A stretch of 64,000 nucleotides of DNA. It comes from Pokkaliibacter plantistimulans (lineage in GTDB: Bacteria; Pseudomonadota; Gammaproteobacteria; Pseudomonadales; Balneatricaceae). A program made the position numbers and the translations under genes. Below, in pieces: positions 1 through 11,027 of the stretch (the first letter of the stretch is position 1; every line of letters begins with the position of its first letter). The notes under the pieces are model-generated. The model searched no databases. It was not told the DNA's origin and was given only the letters and a program-made list of their open reading frames with translations. Where the stretch lies: positions 1 to 64,000 of the forward strand of contig NZ_LAPT01000098.1 in the NCBI RefSeq assembly GCF_003194385.1. The letters run 5' to 3'.

Positions 1-113
1 CCTAATGAGAAATCACAGCTAACCAGCCGCAATGGATGAAAATCGAGCGACAGTGCGCCTGAGCAGGTACAATAGCCGACCCTCATCCCGACAGTCCCTG
101 TGACGACCCCTGA

Positions 114-1060
<947 letters not shown>

Positions 1061-1061
<1 letters not shown>

Positions 1062-1912
1062 TGTCGACTGATCGTTATTTCCTGCTGGGCAACCCGGTCT
1101 CCCACAGCAAGTCACCCTTTATCCATACCACCTTTGCCGAGGCCACCGCCCAGTCATTGCAGTACGCCACGCGCCTGTGTCCGCTGGATGACTTCGCCGG
1201 ACAGGTACAACAGCTGTGGCAGGAAGGTTGTCTGGGCATGAATGTCACTGTGCCTTTCAAGGAACAGGCCCCGGCGCTGTGTCAGGTACTGAGCCCCCGC
1301 GTGGCACTGGCGGGCGCCGCCAACACCCTATATCTGCGTGATGGCGAGGTGTGCTGCGACAATACCGATGGCATCGGCATGATGCAGGATATTCTGGTCA
1401 ACCTGGGCTGGCAGGTCACTGCTAAGCGGGTGCTGGTACTGGGTGCTGGCGGGGCTGTACGTGGCGTATTGCAACCGCTGTTGCAGGCCCGCCCCCGTGA
1501 GGTGGTGGTGGCCAACCGCACCGCTGCCAGGGCTGAGGCGCTGGCCGATGTGTTTGCCCGGACGGCGGCTGAGCAGGACAGCCAGATTCGTGGCTGTGGT
1601 TTTACCGACGTCGGTGACCAGCCCTTTGATCTGATCATCAACGGCACCTCAGCCAGCCTGCAGGGTGAACTGCCACCGCTGCCCGCCACCGTGATCGCCT
1701 CCACCACCGCTGTCTATGACATGATGTACGGTGCTGAGCCCACCCCCTTTCTGCACTGGGCTGAACGGCTGGGTGCAGAGCGTGGTCAGGATGGCCTGGG
1801 CATGCTGGTGGAGCAGGCAGCGGAAGCCTTTGCCCTGTGGCGTGGTGTACGCCCGCAGACGGCGCCGGTGATAGAGGCGTTGCGTCAGACGTTGCTGGCG
1901 AGCAAAGCCTGA
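1061..1912 (+). CDS. aroE: Shikimate dehydrogenase (NADP-dependent)
   Basis: Reduces 3-dehydroshikimate to shikimate in the chorismate pathway. The 283-residue protein has the substrate-binding NPVSHSKSP motif at 11-19, NVTVPFK at 61-67 with the catalytic lysine, NTDG at 101-104 with the catalytic aspartate, and the nucleotide-binding glycine loop GAGGAVRG at 128-135. Near the C-terminus GQDGLGMLVEQAA is typical of AroE. The ATG overlaps the hemF stop by one base. Length and motif order match AroE rather than the YdiB or quinate dehydrogenase relatives, although the sequence alone does not fully exclude relaxed substrate use. Confidence 0.96.
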
Positions 1913-1997
1913 CAATGTACGCACAAGGCATGCATGACCCCCGTTGTGCAGTGCCGCTGAAAAATGAATTTTTAATGATGATGTCGACAGGTATTTC

Positions 1998-3488
1998 ATG
2001 AGCAAGAAGAAACCCACCTCCAGCGACCAGCATGGTCTGCCTCCTCTGCCGGTGGTAACGCAGGACGGTGATGAAAGCCTGTCTGCTGCGGAACTGGACA
2101 GTATTGCGCAGCTGGCCGATGACAGCGGCGAAGATGATCTGCACCTGGCCGAGCTGGGAGCGGCCCTGCCGGATGATGAACGGGCTGAGGACGCTGATGA
2201 GCAGCCGCTGGCCTTCGAGAGCTTTGATGAGCTGGATCTGGAACCGGCACTGGTGGCGGCTGTTGAACAGCTGGGCCTGACGACACCGACCGAAGTGCAG
2301 GGCATCGCCATTCCTCATGGTCTGGAAGGCGAAGACCTGCTGATCTGTGCCCACACCGGCACCGGCAAGACCCTGGCCTACTGCCTGCCGTTGCTGCAGC
2401 GACTGATGGATCAGCAGGCGCTTGATCCTCAGGCGCCACGGGCACTGGTGCTGGTACCCACTCGTGAGCTGGGTAATCAGGTACTCAAGGTGATTGCCTC
2501 ACTGCTGCCCTTCGTCGAAATGCGCGCGACCCTGCTGGTGGGCGGTGTGCCCATCGGTGAACAGGTGCGTCAGCTGCAGGAATGCCCGGAAATCCTGATT
2601 GCCACCCCCGGCCGTCTGCTTGAGCTGGTGCTGCAGGGCGAAGTGGAACTGCATGCCCTGCAGGCAGTGGTGCTGGATGAAGCCGATCGCATGGTGGAAA
2701 TGGGCTTCGTCAAACTGCTGGCTGAGCTGATCGAACGTATTGGCCACAAGCCGCAGACCTGGCTGTGCTCTGCCACCCTCGACAACCGTGAGCTGGAAGA
2801 CTTTGCCGAAGCCGTGCTGAACGAGCCAGTGGAAGTCATTCTCAGTAGCAGTGATGCGCCCACGCACCTGCGTCAGTTTGCCCTGCAGGCGGATAACGAA
2901 GAGCACAAGCAGGCGCTGCTGCTGGCGTTGCTGAAGGACAAATCCATCAATCAGGCCGTGGTCTTCGTGGCCACCCGCAAACAGGTGGACAGCATTGCCC
3001 AGCTGGTACTGCGTCAGGGTGGGCTGTACAGCGACGGGTTGCATGGCGATCTCAATCAGGGCGGCCGCAGCGATGTGCTCAGCCGCTTCCGTCGTGGGCG
3101 TACCCGTGTGCTGGTCGCGACAGATATCGCTTCGCGCGGTCTGGATATCGACACCATTACCCACGTGATCAACTACAACCTGCCGGTAGGTGCCGATGAC
3201 TACGTACATCGTATTGGCCGTGCCGGACGCGTGGCTGGCAGTGAGGGAGTGGCCTGGAGTCTGGTGGACAGTAACGACCTGCACCTGCTCGGCCGGATGG
3301 AACGCTATCAGGGCGTGGTGATCCCCTGGATCAGCCTGCCGGGTCTGGAGCCCAAGCGTAAGCTCAAGCCCAAGCCACGCAAGCCCAAAGTGAAGAAGAA
3401 CGCCAAGGCGACCAAGACCGCCACGCCGGTCAAGCGTGCCAAACGCCGCCCCGGCAAGCTGAAAGCAAAGAAAACAGGCAAGAGCTGA
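1998..3488 (+). CDS. DEAD-box ATP-dependent RNA helicase
   Basis: Cytosolic RNA helicase, probably acting in ribosome assembly or RNA turnover. The 496-residue protein has an acidic N-terminal extension of about 75 residues, then the helicase core: Q-motif region near 95-101, Walker A AHTGTGKT at 118-125, PTRELGNQV, TPGRLLELV, DEAD at 227-230, CSATL, and the C-terminal lobe with VATDIASRGLD and HRIGRAGR. It ends in a strongly basic Lys/Pro/Ala tail of about 55 residues, a common RNA-binding tail in RhlE- or SrmB-like helicases. I cannot assign it to a named member. It starts 85 bases after aroE and may be transcribed separately. Confidence 0.93.
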   Translation: MSKKKPTSSDQHGLPPLPVVTQDGDESLSAAELDSIAQLADDSGEDDLHLAELGAALPDDERAEDADEQPLAFESFDELDLEPALVAAVEQLGLTTPTEVQGIAIPHGLEGEDLLICAHTGTGKTLAYCLPLLQRLMDQQALDPQAPRALVLVPTRELGNQVLKVIASLLPFVEMRATLLVGGVPIGEQVRQLQECPEILIATPGRLLELVLQGEVELHALQAVVLDEADRMVEMGFVKLLAELIERIGHKPQTWLCSATLDNRELEDFAEAVLNEPVEVILSSSDAPTHLRQFALQADNEEHKQALLLALLKDKSINQAVVFVATRKQVDSIAQLVLRQGGLYSDGLHGDLNQGGRSDVLSRFRRGRTRVLVATDIASRGLDIDTITHVINYNLPVGADDYVHRIGRAGRVAGSEGVAWSLVDSNDLHLLGRMERYQGVVIPWISLPGLEPKRKLKPKPRKPKVKKNAKATKTATPVKRAKRRPGKLKAKKTGKS

Positions 3489-3666
3489 GGGAGTGGCTCA
3501 TTTCCGTCGCGGGTGTTGTGACCACGTTGCTGCCCACAGGTAGCAGCGTGTGGCACCGGCGGCTGTGCACGGTATCTGACTCGACGGTTGATACAGCATT
3601 CCCCCTTTAGCTGGCAGGCTGAGTACTCAGAGCTCGGTCAGCCGGGTGATAGATAGGAAAATTTAC

Positions 3667-5073
3667 ATGTCCAAGCAACAAATCGGTGTGATCGGTATGG
3701 CGGTGATGGGGCGCAATCTGGCCCTTAACATCGAAAGCCGGGGTTATAGCGTTTCCATCTATAACCGTTCGGCGGATAAAACCGACGAAGTGATCGCTGA
3801 CAATCCCGGCAAGCAGCTGGTGCCCTACTACAGCGTTGAAGACTTCGTTGCCTCGCTGGAATCACCACGGCGCATTCTGCTGATGGTGCAGGCCGGTGAA
3901 GCCACCGACAAAACCATCGAGGCCCTCAAGCCCTATCTGGACAAGGGCGACATCCTGATCGACGGCGGTAACACCCTGTTCACCGATACCATCCGTCGTA
4001 ACAAGGAACTGTCTGCCGAAGGCTTCAATTTTATCGGCACCGGCGTCTCCGGCGGTGAGGAAGGCGCTCTCAAGGGCCCGTCCATCATGCCCGGCGGACA
4101 GCAGGAAGCCTACGAACTGGTGGCGCCGATTCTGCGTGAAATCGCTGCACGAGCCGAAGACGGCGAGCCCTGTGTGGCTTACATCGGCCCTAATGGTGCC
4201 GGTCATTACGTGAAGATGGTGCATAACGGCATCGAATACGGTGACATGCAGCTGATCGCTGAAGCCTACGCGGTGCTGAAACAGTCACTGAACCTCAGCA
4301 ATGCCGAACTGGCCAGCACCTTTGCTGACTGGAACCAGGGTGAACTGAGCAGCTACCTGATCGAAATCACCGCCAACATCTTCAACAAGCAGGATGAAGA
4401 CGGCCAGTATCTGGTTGATGTGATCCTGGATGCTGCGGGCAACAAGGGCACCGGCAAGTGGACCAGCCAGAGCGCGCTGGATCTGGGCGAGCCGTTGAGT
4501 CTGATTACCGAGTCGGTGTTTGCGCGTTATCTGTCTGCACTGAAAGATCAGCGCGTGGCCGCATCAAAGGTGCTCAGTGGCCCGCAGGCACAGCCTGCCG
4601 GTGACAAGGCCGCATTTGTCGAGAAGGTGCGTCGTGCGCTGTATCTGGGCAAGATCGTGTCTTACGCACAGGGCTTTGCCCAGCTGCGTGCGGTCTCCGA
4701 TGAGCATGACTGGTCACTGAACTACGGCGAAATTGCCCGTATCTTCCGCGCAGGCTGCATCATCCGTGCGCAGTTCCTGCAGAAGATCACCGATGCCTAC
4801 CGCGACAATGCTGAGCTGGCCAACCTGCTGCTGGCGCCTTACTTCAAACAGGCCGCTGATGAATATCAGCAGGCACTGCGTGATGTGGTGGCCTATGCGG
4901 TGCAGAACGGTATCCCGGTACCGACCCTGTCTGCTGCCATTGCCTACTACGACAGTTATCGCTCAGCAGTTCTGCCCGCCAACCTGATTCAGGCGCAGCG
5001 TGACTACTTCGGTGCTCACACGTACAAGCGCATTGATAAGGAAGGGGTATTCCATACCGAGTGGCTGGAGTAA
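3667..5073 (+). CDS. gnd: 6-phosphogluconate dehydrogenase, decarboxylating
   Basis: Oxidises 6-phosphogluconate to ribulose 5-phosphate, CO2 and NADPH (oxidative pentose phosphate pathway). The 468-residue product matches the classic long Gnd. It shows the N-terminal nucleotide fold [25 protein letters not shown], the substrate signature [11 protein letters not shown], and [14 protein letters not shown] with the catalytic lysine-histidine-asparagine region. I chose ATG 3667 ([10 protein letters not shown]), preceded by AGGAAA, over an in-frame GTG at 3646 that would add seven unlikely residues. The gene is alone on its strand and faces the histidine kinase gene across a short hairpin. Confidence 0.96.
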   Translation: MSKQQIGVIGMAVMGRNLALNIESRGYSVSIYNRSADKTDEVIADNPGKQLVPYYSVEDFVASLESPRRILLMVQAGEATDKTIEALKPYLDKGDILIDGGNTLFTDTIRRNKELSAEGFNFIGTGVSGGEEGALKGPSIMPGGQQEAYELVAPILREIAARAEDGEPCVAYIGPNGAGHYVKMVHNGIEYGDMQLIAEAYAVLKQSLNLSNAELASTFADWNQGELSSYLIEITANIFNKQDEDGQYLVDVILDAAGNKGTGKWTSQSALDLGEPLSLITESVFARYLSALKDQRVAASKVLSGPQAQPAGDKAAFVEKVRRALYLGKIVSYAQGFAQLRAVSDEHDWSLNYGEIARIFRAGCIIRAQFLQKITDAYRDNAELANLLLAPYFKQAADEYQQALRDVVAYAVQNGIPVPTLSAAIAYYDSYRSAVLPANLIQAQRDYFGAHTYKRIDKEGVFHTEWLE

Positions 5074-5120
5074 CTGCGCCATTGCGCACCTGATCCTGAG
5101 CGGTGCGCACGCCTCACCTC

Positions 5121-5140
5121 AAGCCCGCTGCTGCGGGCTT
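5121..5140. terminator. Hairpin between gnd and the sensor kinase gene
   Basis: AAGCCCGC TGCT GCGGGCTT forms a perfect 8-bp stem with a 4-base loop, between two convergent stop codons. Only short T runs follow on either side, so it is a plausible bidirectional terminator but not a textbook one. Confidence 0.6.
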
Positions 5141-5163
5141 GATGGTTTCTGGGATTACCGTTT

Positions 5164-8100
5164 TCAGGAACCCAGAGCCTCGACCGGCTCGCTGTGTGCC
5201 TCCACCGGAATATGCAGTTCAATGCGCGTGCCCTGCTGCAGCTGGCTGTGCAGATGCATTGAGCCACCCAGCATCAGGGCGCGCTCCTGCATACCAATCA
5301 ACCCGAAAGAGCGCCGTGCACGCGGCGAGCGGGTATCAAAACCCTTGCCGTCGTCTTCAATCCGCAGCTTATAGAGTGCCCCCTGACGGCGCAGGCGGAT
5401 GGACACCGTACAGGCATCTGCATGGCGGGCGATATTGGTCAGTGACTCCTGCACCACGCGGAATACCACGATGGCACGCGCCTCATCCAGCGTGACCCGG
5501 TCATCGAGCTGCAGCTTGCAGTACAGACCGCTGTCTTCGGTAAAGCGCTGAGCCAGCCATTCCAGTGCCAGGGCAATCCCCATATCGAGCACGGCCGGGC
5601 GCAGGCTGGCGGCAATGTTGCGCACTGAGCGGATGGTCTGATCGACCAGGGCAAAGGTCTGGTTGAGGTGGCTGTTGAGCGCGGGCTGCTGCATGCCGAA
5701 CTCATGCCTGAGCAGGGTGAGATTCATGCGTAAGGATGTCAGCTGCTGCCCCAGCTCATCGTGCACCTCGCGGGAGATGCGTTTGCGTTCCGCTTCCAGA
5801 TCTTCCTCGCGCCGGGCGGCCAGTTCTCTGAGCAGGGTCTGGGATTCATGCAGCGCCGCGGCACGCGCCTTGTGCTCGCTGATATCGCGGCCTACCACCA
5901 GCACGCTGCTGACCCGACCTTCGGCATCGCATTCCGGCACAACGCGGATGGCATGCCATACCCCTTCTGGCTGCAGATACAGTTCCAGCTGATCCGGCCG
6001 GCCACTGTGGACACAGTGCATGATGCGCTGTTCCAGCACCACAAAGGCAGTGATCCGGGGATCGAATTCGCTGGGAGTATAGCCGAGCGCTACAGTCAGG
6101 TTATCCAGTTGCAGGAAGGCAAGCAGGGCCGGGTTGAGGTAGAGAATGCGACCGTTGCAGTCGTAGCGGGCAATATAGTCCGGTGAGTTGTCGGCCAGGG
6201 CGCGCAGTTGCAGTTCGGCCTCTTTCAGGGCAGTGATATCGCGCCCCACCGCCAGTACCGAAGCCACCTGACCGTGGGTATCCAGCTCCGGGACAAAGCG
6301 GAAATCGATATAGCGCCAGGGTTCCTGGGGGGGCGAGGAAGGATGGAAAATCGTTGTCCGATATTCCTCTCCTTTGCTGAGGGCGAGCTGCAGGTGTTGC
6401 TCATAGGCGGGGTCGGCACCTTCGATGTGCCATTCCTGATAGGTCTTGCCGAGAATATCTGTACTTTGCTTGTTCAGTACGCGTGCTAGTACCGGGTTGA
6501 TGTAGACACGTCGTCCTTCATGATCATAGCGAGCAATAGCATCCGGTGAGTTGTCGGCCAGCGCGCGGAACTCCTGCTCGCGCAGATGCAGCAGCTGTTC
6601 GGCCCGCCGTCGCTCAGTCACATCACGAGAGATGACGACGATGCGATAGATGACGCCGCTGCAGTTACGGATCGGTACCAGCGTGGAGTGGAATATCTGA
6701 GGGCCATCGGGTACATCCAGGGTCAGCTCTTCTTCCGTCACCAAATCGGCCTCCAGACAGCGCCGGTACATGGCGTTAATCTGCGCGGCAATCGCTTCAG
6801 GCATGAAGTCTTCCGGCGTATGGCCAATGAATTGTTCCCGTGGCAGTGACGACGTCATGCGCTCAAATGCCGGATTGACTTCGATATAGCGGAAACGCTG
6901 ATCGCTGGTGACCTCCAGCAGATACAGCGCATCCTGCGAGTTATTGAACACATCGCGATGGCGTTGCTCACTTTCGCGCAGCACCTGCTCGGCATGGGAG
7001 CGGCTGATGGCGATGGCGATAAACTGACTGGCACGGTGGATCAGGGCCAGATGCTCCGGGCTGGGCAGACCCGGCTGGGCCTGATAGATGGCCAGCACGC
7101 CCAGCACCCTGCCTTCCAGACTGATAATAGGCTCCGACCAGCAGGAGCGCAGCCCGGCGGCCAGTGCCAGCTGACGGTACGGGGCAAAATACGGATGGGT
7201 GGCAATGTCTTCCACCTTGAACACCTCCCCACGCCAGGCGGCTGTGCCGCAGCTCCCCACGCCCTCGGCAATGGCGATATCGCTGATCGCTGCCTGATAC
7301 TCAGCGGGCAGACTGGGCGAAGGTCCCAGCTGCAGACGCTGGTTGTTGTCGTCGGCCAGCATCACACTGGCACGCAGCTCCGGGCAGACCTGCTCAATGT
7401 AGTGCACGACCCGTTGCAGGCACTGCGTCAGAGGCGCACTTTGCGCCAGAGATTCAAAGATAGTCAGCTGCAGCTGATCGCTCAGGGCATGCTGTTGCTG
7501 CTCGGTGATGTCGTGGGCGATACCAAGGATGCGATAGATTTCCCCGGCAGGGTTGCGTACCGGCACCAGCGTCCAGCGATAGCTGCGCCGCCCGGTCCGT
7601 AGCTGCAGGCTAAACCTGCCTTCTTTGGTGATTCCTTCTGTCAGGCAGGCATGCAGCTGCTGCAGACACACCAGTGCTTCCGAAGCGGCGATAAAGTCAC
7701 CCACATAGCCGCCCAGCAGCTGTTCACGATGAATACCGGTAGATAGCTCGAAGGCCTGATTGATTTCCAGATAGCGGAAACGCTGATCTTCTGTCACTTC
7801 CAGCAGAAACAGCAGATCGGAGGCATGCTCGACAATTTCCCGATGGCGTTGCTGTTCATCCCAGAGCGTAGTTGAAGTTAAGGGAAGGGCTAATTCGGGT
7901 GGCGTGGCGGCTGTAAGGGCTGGCCATTGCAGTACGCAGGCGCTGAGCCGCTGCTGCTCATCGTACAGTGCACTCAGCTGGCAGACGGTTGTCAGCTCAC
8001 GGCCATCCTGCAGACGCAGTGTCAGAGACATTGACGGCAAGGCCGTCATGCCGGGGTGGCATTGTTCGAGCGCGCGTGTGAGCCGGGTGCGTGACGTCGC

Positions 8101-8400
8101 ACTCAACAGCACATCGACGGACTGGTCAAGCAGTTGTGCCCGCTGATAACCGCTGTGGTCGCAGAAGGACTGGCTGCAGTCCATGCAGCGCCGGTTCGCA
8201 GCGATAAGCAGGCTCGCCAGTGCCTGCTGCTGAAAGAAACGCTGAAAGATATTCACAGAGGAATCACCCGTGCCGCCACCGTGGTCATTGTTCGTCTCGC
8301 CAGAATACGCCAACAGTGCATACCGCGTTGGCGTATTCTGCCACGACAGGGTCTGGCTGCCGTTGGTTGAAACGGTGTTTGTCAGTGTCGTAAATGACAC
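5164..8400 (-). CDS. Multi-PAS/GAF sensor histidine kinase, NarL-type transmitter
   Basis: Large soluble sensor kinase of up to 1078 residues with no membrane segment. In order there are an N-terminal PAS, a second PAS, a GAF domain (VGSCGTAAW, HPYFAPYRQLAL), then about four further PAS repeats (NSPDAIARYD, NSPDYIARYD), and a HisKA_3 transmitter with REVHDELGQQ (phospho-acceptor His at 880 of the long form). A HATPase_c domain follows (ESLTNIARHA, DDGKGFD, GLIGMQERA). This transmitter type normally pairs with LuxR-like regulators, but none is encoded in the window, so the kinase is an orphan here. The start is uncertain. The frame is open to GTG 8400, which lacks a ribosome site. GTG 8256 would begin just before the first PAS and place a perfect inverted repeat (8301-8340) in the leader. 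Confidence 0.9.
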   Translation of the reverse strand: MSFTTLTNTVSTNGSQTLSWQNTPTRYALLAYSGETNNDHGGGTGDSSVNIFQRFFQQQALASLLIAANRRCMDCSQSFCDHSGYQRAQLLDQSVDVLLSATSRTRLTRALEQCHPGMTALPSMSLTLRLQDGRELTTVCQLSALYDEQQRLSACVLQWPALTAATPPELALPLTSTTLWDEQQRHREIVEHASDLLFLLEVTEDQRFRYLEINQAFELSTGIHREQLLGGYVGDFIAASEALVCLQQLHACLTEGITKEGRFSLQLRTGRRSYRWTLVPVRNPAGEIYRILGIAHDITEQQQHALSDQLQLTIFESLAQSAPLTQCLQRVVHYIEQVCPELRASVMLADDNNQRLQLGPSPSLPAEYQAAISDIAIAEGVGSCGTAAWRGEVFKVEDIATHPYFAPYRQLALAAGLRSCWSEPIISLEGRVLGVLAIYQAQPGLPSPEHLALIHRASQFIAIAISRSHAEQVLRESEQRHRDVFNNSQDALYLLEVTSDQRFRYIEVNPAFERMTSSLPREQFIGHTPEDFMPEAIAAQINAMYRRCLEADLVTEEELTLDVPDGPQIFHSTLVPIRNCSGVIYRIVVISRDVTERRRAEQLLHLREQEFRALADNSPDAIARYDHEGRRVYINPVLARVLNKQSTDILGKTYQEWHIEGADPAYEQHLQLALSKGEEYRTTIFHPSSPPQEPWRYIDFRFVPELDTHGQVASVLAVGRDITALKEAELQLRALADNSPDYIARYDCNGRILYLNPALLAFLQLDNLTVALGYTPSEFDPRITAFVVLEQRIMHCVHSGRPDQLELYLQPEGVWHAIRVVPECDAEGRVSSVLVVGRDISEHKARAAALHESQTLLRELAARREEDLEAERKRISREVHDELGQQLTSLRMNLTLLRHEFGMQQPALNSHLNQTFALVDQTIRSVRNIAASLRPAVLDMGIALALEWLAQRFTEDSGLYCKLQLDDRVTLDEARAIVVFRVVQESLTNIARHADACTVSIRLRRQGALYKLRIEDDGKGFDTRSPRARRSFGLIGMQERALMLGGSMHLHSQLQQGTRIELHIPVEAHSEPVEALGS
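8301..8340. promoter_or_regulatory. Perfect 14-bp inverted repeat at the 5' end of the sensor kinase gene
   Basis: CAGAATACGCCAAC and GTTGGCGTATTCTG are exact inverted copies separated by 12 bases. The repeat lies inside the longest possible reading frame of the kinase but upstream of the GTG at 8256. It may be a regulator-binding site or an mRNA leader hairpin. No T run follows it on either strand. Confidence 0.55.
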
Positions 8401-8574
8401 TCAGGCCGAGGCGGTTTGCTCGGACCAATCTTCAGCATTGTTGATCAATTAGCGGGTTATTTGTGCCTCAGAAAGCGGACGAAAGCACCCATAAAGCCGC
8501 CAAGTTACCCGAAGAACAAGGTTATCTGGCACGTATTGAGGCAAGCCCCGGTGTCTCAATCATCGGGAGCTGCA

Positions 8575-10647
8575 TTATCCGGCGCTGTACTGGCGCAGCA
8601 ACTGCACGAAACGCTCTTCCGGCAGTGGCTTGCTGAGCAGGAAGCCCTGCACTTCGTCGCAGCGTACTTTCTGCAGATGGGCCAGCTGTTCCTCAGTTTC
8701 CACTCCTTCTGCCACCACTTTCAGCTGCAGGGCGTGGGCCAGGTTGATGATGGACTCGACGATCTCCGCCTGCCCGGGCTTGCTGGTCAGGTCAGAAATA
8801 AAGGAGCGGTCGATCTTCAGCTGTTGCATCGGCAACAGTTTCAGATGGGTCAGGCTGGAATAGCCGGTACCGAAATCATCCAGCGCTATGTGAATCCCCA
8901 TCAGGTTGAGGCGCGCCAGCACTTCGATGGCCTGCAGAATATCCTGCATTTCCGCGGTCTCGGTGATTTCAAACACCAGATATGCCGGGTCCAGCTGATA
9001 GTGCTGCAGACAGTGCTCCACCTGCTCCACCAGATCCTTCTGACGCAGGCGCAGTGCGGACAGATTGATGGAGATGGGTGGCACTTGCAGGCCACGATTC
9101 AGCCAGTGGCGGATCGATTTGCAGGCGTGCTCCAGCACCCACTGGTCGAGGTCGAAAATCAGCCCGAACTTTTCTGCGATAGGAATAAAGCGTGACGGTG
9201 AAATCTGCCCCTTGCTGCTGTGATTCCAGCGCAGCAGGGCTTCGGCGCCGACCAGCTGTTGCTCGTCGGTACTGAGCTTGGGCTGGTAATACAGCTCCAG
9301 TACATCGGTGGAAATGGCTTCACGCAGCTCGGTCTGGATCTGGAACTCTTCGCTGAAGTCGGTATTCATCTGCTCCTGGAAGAACTGATAGCCATTCTTG
9401 CCACTGCTCTTAACGTGGTACATGGCGGTATCAGCATGGGCCAGCAGGCGCGAGGGTTCCACCCCGTCATCAGGACAGATGGCAATGCCCATGCTGGCGG
9501 AGATACCAAAACGATGCGGGCCGATCCCCCTGATATGCTGGATGACGCTGAGCACCTTGGAGCAGACACTGATGACCGCCTGTTCGTTCTTCAGATCATT
9601 GATCAGCAGGACGAACTCATCGCCGCCGACGCGGGCGATGGTATCGGAGGAGCGGATATTGTCGGCGACCAGCTGTGATACTTCCTTCAGCAGTGCATCC
9701 CCCACCTGATGGCCGAGGTTGTCATTGACGGCCTTGAAGCCATCCAGATCCATGTACACCAGGGCAAACTTGCTGTGCTCGCGGGTAGCTACATAGATGC
9801 TTTGCTTGATGCGGTCTTCCAGCAGCATGCGGTTGGGCAGGTTGGTCAGCGGGTCATGCAGGCTGCGATGCAGCAGCTTGGCGTTGGCTTCGCTGAGCGA
9901 ATGCACCAGCTGTGAGGTACGGCTCTCCAGACGCTGGTCGAGTACCGACACCACCAGCGTGATACCGAGCAGGGCAAAGGTGGCGACGGCAATCAGCACC
10001 GCCAGCCAGGTGCTGTCCAGATCGCTGGCGGCCAGACAGAGGGCTTCGGCAGAGAAATGGGCCGCTGCCATGCCGGTGTAATGCATCCCGGCGATGGCCA
10101 GCCCCATCACCAGCGCGGCACCGAGTTTCTGCAGGGAGCCACTGAACGAGTGGACATTCCGCAGGGTAAAGCAGATCCACATTGCTGCCATCGATGCGAC
10201 GAAGGCAATCAGTGCCGATGCGCCAAACAGCAAGGGGTCGTAATCGATACCCGGTTGCATGCGCATCGCTGCCATGCCGGTGTAATGCATGCCACAGATG
10301 GCAATGCCCATCATCAGTCCGGCGGCCAGCAGACGACCCCAGGACAGGGTATTCTGGCCAATGACGAACAACGCCAGCCCGGAGGCGATCACCGCCATCA
10401 GCCAGGAGAAAAAGGTGATGGTGATGTCATAACCCAGTCTGATCGGCAGGCTGAAGGCCAGCATGGCGACAAAGTGCATCGACCAGATGCCGGTCCCCAT
10501 CGCCAGTGCGCCTCCCACCAGCCAGCCATAGGCCTTGCGCTCATAGGCAGACACCAGACGTCCGGCCAGATCCAGCGCGGTATAAGAGGCGAAGACGGCC
10601 ACCAGTATGGAGAGAATCACCAGGCGTACATCATACTCACCCGTCAT
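8575..10647 (-). CDS. MHYT-domain membrane protein with GGDEF and EAL domains
   Basis: Integral membrane cyclic-di-GMP enzyme of 690 residues. The N-terminal ~240 residues hold about seven membrane segments with the MHYT-type motifs SMHFVAML (56-63) and two GMHYTGMAA copies (119-127 and 187-195), a sensor proposed in the family to bind a metal and sense a gas or redox ligand. A GGDEF domain follows, with the intact motif at 341-345 and an RxxD inhibitory site (RSSD) at 332-335. The EAL domain has GAEALLRW near 468-475, DDFGTGYSS and VAEGVE. Both active-site motifs look intact, so it could be bifunctional. The ATG at 10647 has a weak ribosome site. This is a common architecture in gammaproteobacteria. 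Confidence 0.93.
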   Translation of the reverse strand: MTGEYDVRLVILSILVAVFASYTALDLAGRLVSAYERKAYGWLVGGALAMGTGIWSMHFVAMLAFSLPIRLGYDITITFFSWLMAVIASGLALFVIGQNTLSWGRLLAAGLMMGIAICGMHYTGMAAMRMQPGIDYDPLLFGASALIAFVASMAAMWICFTLRNVHSFSGSLQKLGAALVMGLAIAGMHYTGMAAAHFSAEALCLAASDLDSTWLAVLIAVATFALLGITLVVSVLDQRLESRTSQLVHSLSEANAKLLHRSLHDPLTNLPNRMLLEDRIKQSIYVATREHSKFALVYMDLDGFKAVNDNLGHQVGDALLKEVSQLVADNIRSSDTIARVGGDEFVLLINDLKNEQAVISVCSKVLSVIQHIRGIGPHRFGISASMGIAICPDDGVEPSRLLAHADTAMYHVKSSGKNGYQFFQEQMNTDFSEEFQIQTELREAISTDVLELYYQPKLSTDEQQLVGAEALLRWNHSSKGQISPSRFIPIAEKFGLIFDLDQWVLEHACKSIRHWLNRGLQVPPISINLSALRLRQKDLVEQVEHCLQHYQLDPAYLVFEITETAEMQDILQAIEVLARLNLMGIHIALDDFGTGYSSLTHLKLLPMQQLKIDRSFISDLTSKPGQAEIVESIINLAHALQLKVVAEGVETEEQLAHLQKVRCDEVQGFLLSKPLPEERFVQLLRQYSAG

Positions 10648-11027
10648 GATGTGCTAGCTCCTGTTGTACAGATTGCGAATCTGAGGCTGCGCCCTGACAA
10701 CAGCGCTGCGGAACGAGGTTGTACCATTATTTGCCTGAAAGGTTGATTCAATCACTCAGTTATTATTGACCATCATTGTCACAACAGTCTGTTAAAAAAT
10801 GGTTGTCAGAGAGGAAAGTGACAGGTCGCATCATGGCTGATGCCCTGTCCTCAGCGGTCGATAAGATATTCTGCGGAATCGGATTAGCCATGCTTCTGCC
10901 ATGTCCGGCGGTGCCGCTGGTATGCTGTGGCGGACGTGCAGCCGATCGTGAGCACGTCCCTGTCCGAGTCATCTGCAGTCTTTAACTGTGCCTGCGCTAC
11001 TGCCACCTTTTTATCAGGATTTACATC
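10648..11027. promoter_or_regulatory. Divergent intergenic region with a 15-bp palindrome
   Basis: This 380-base gap separates the MHYT-GGDEF-EAL gene (minus) from the DMT permease (plus). CAGATTGCGAATCTG at 10669-10683 is a palindrome (6-bp arms, 3-base centre) 22 bases upstream of the MHYT gene start and could be an operator. The stretch around 10741-10800 is AT-richer than its surroundings and is the likeliest promoter area. No gene is visible. Confidence 0.4.
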
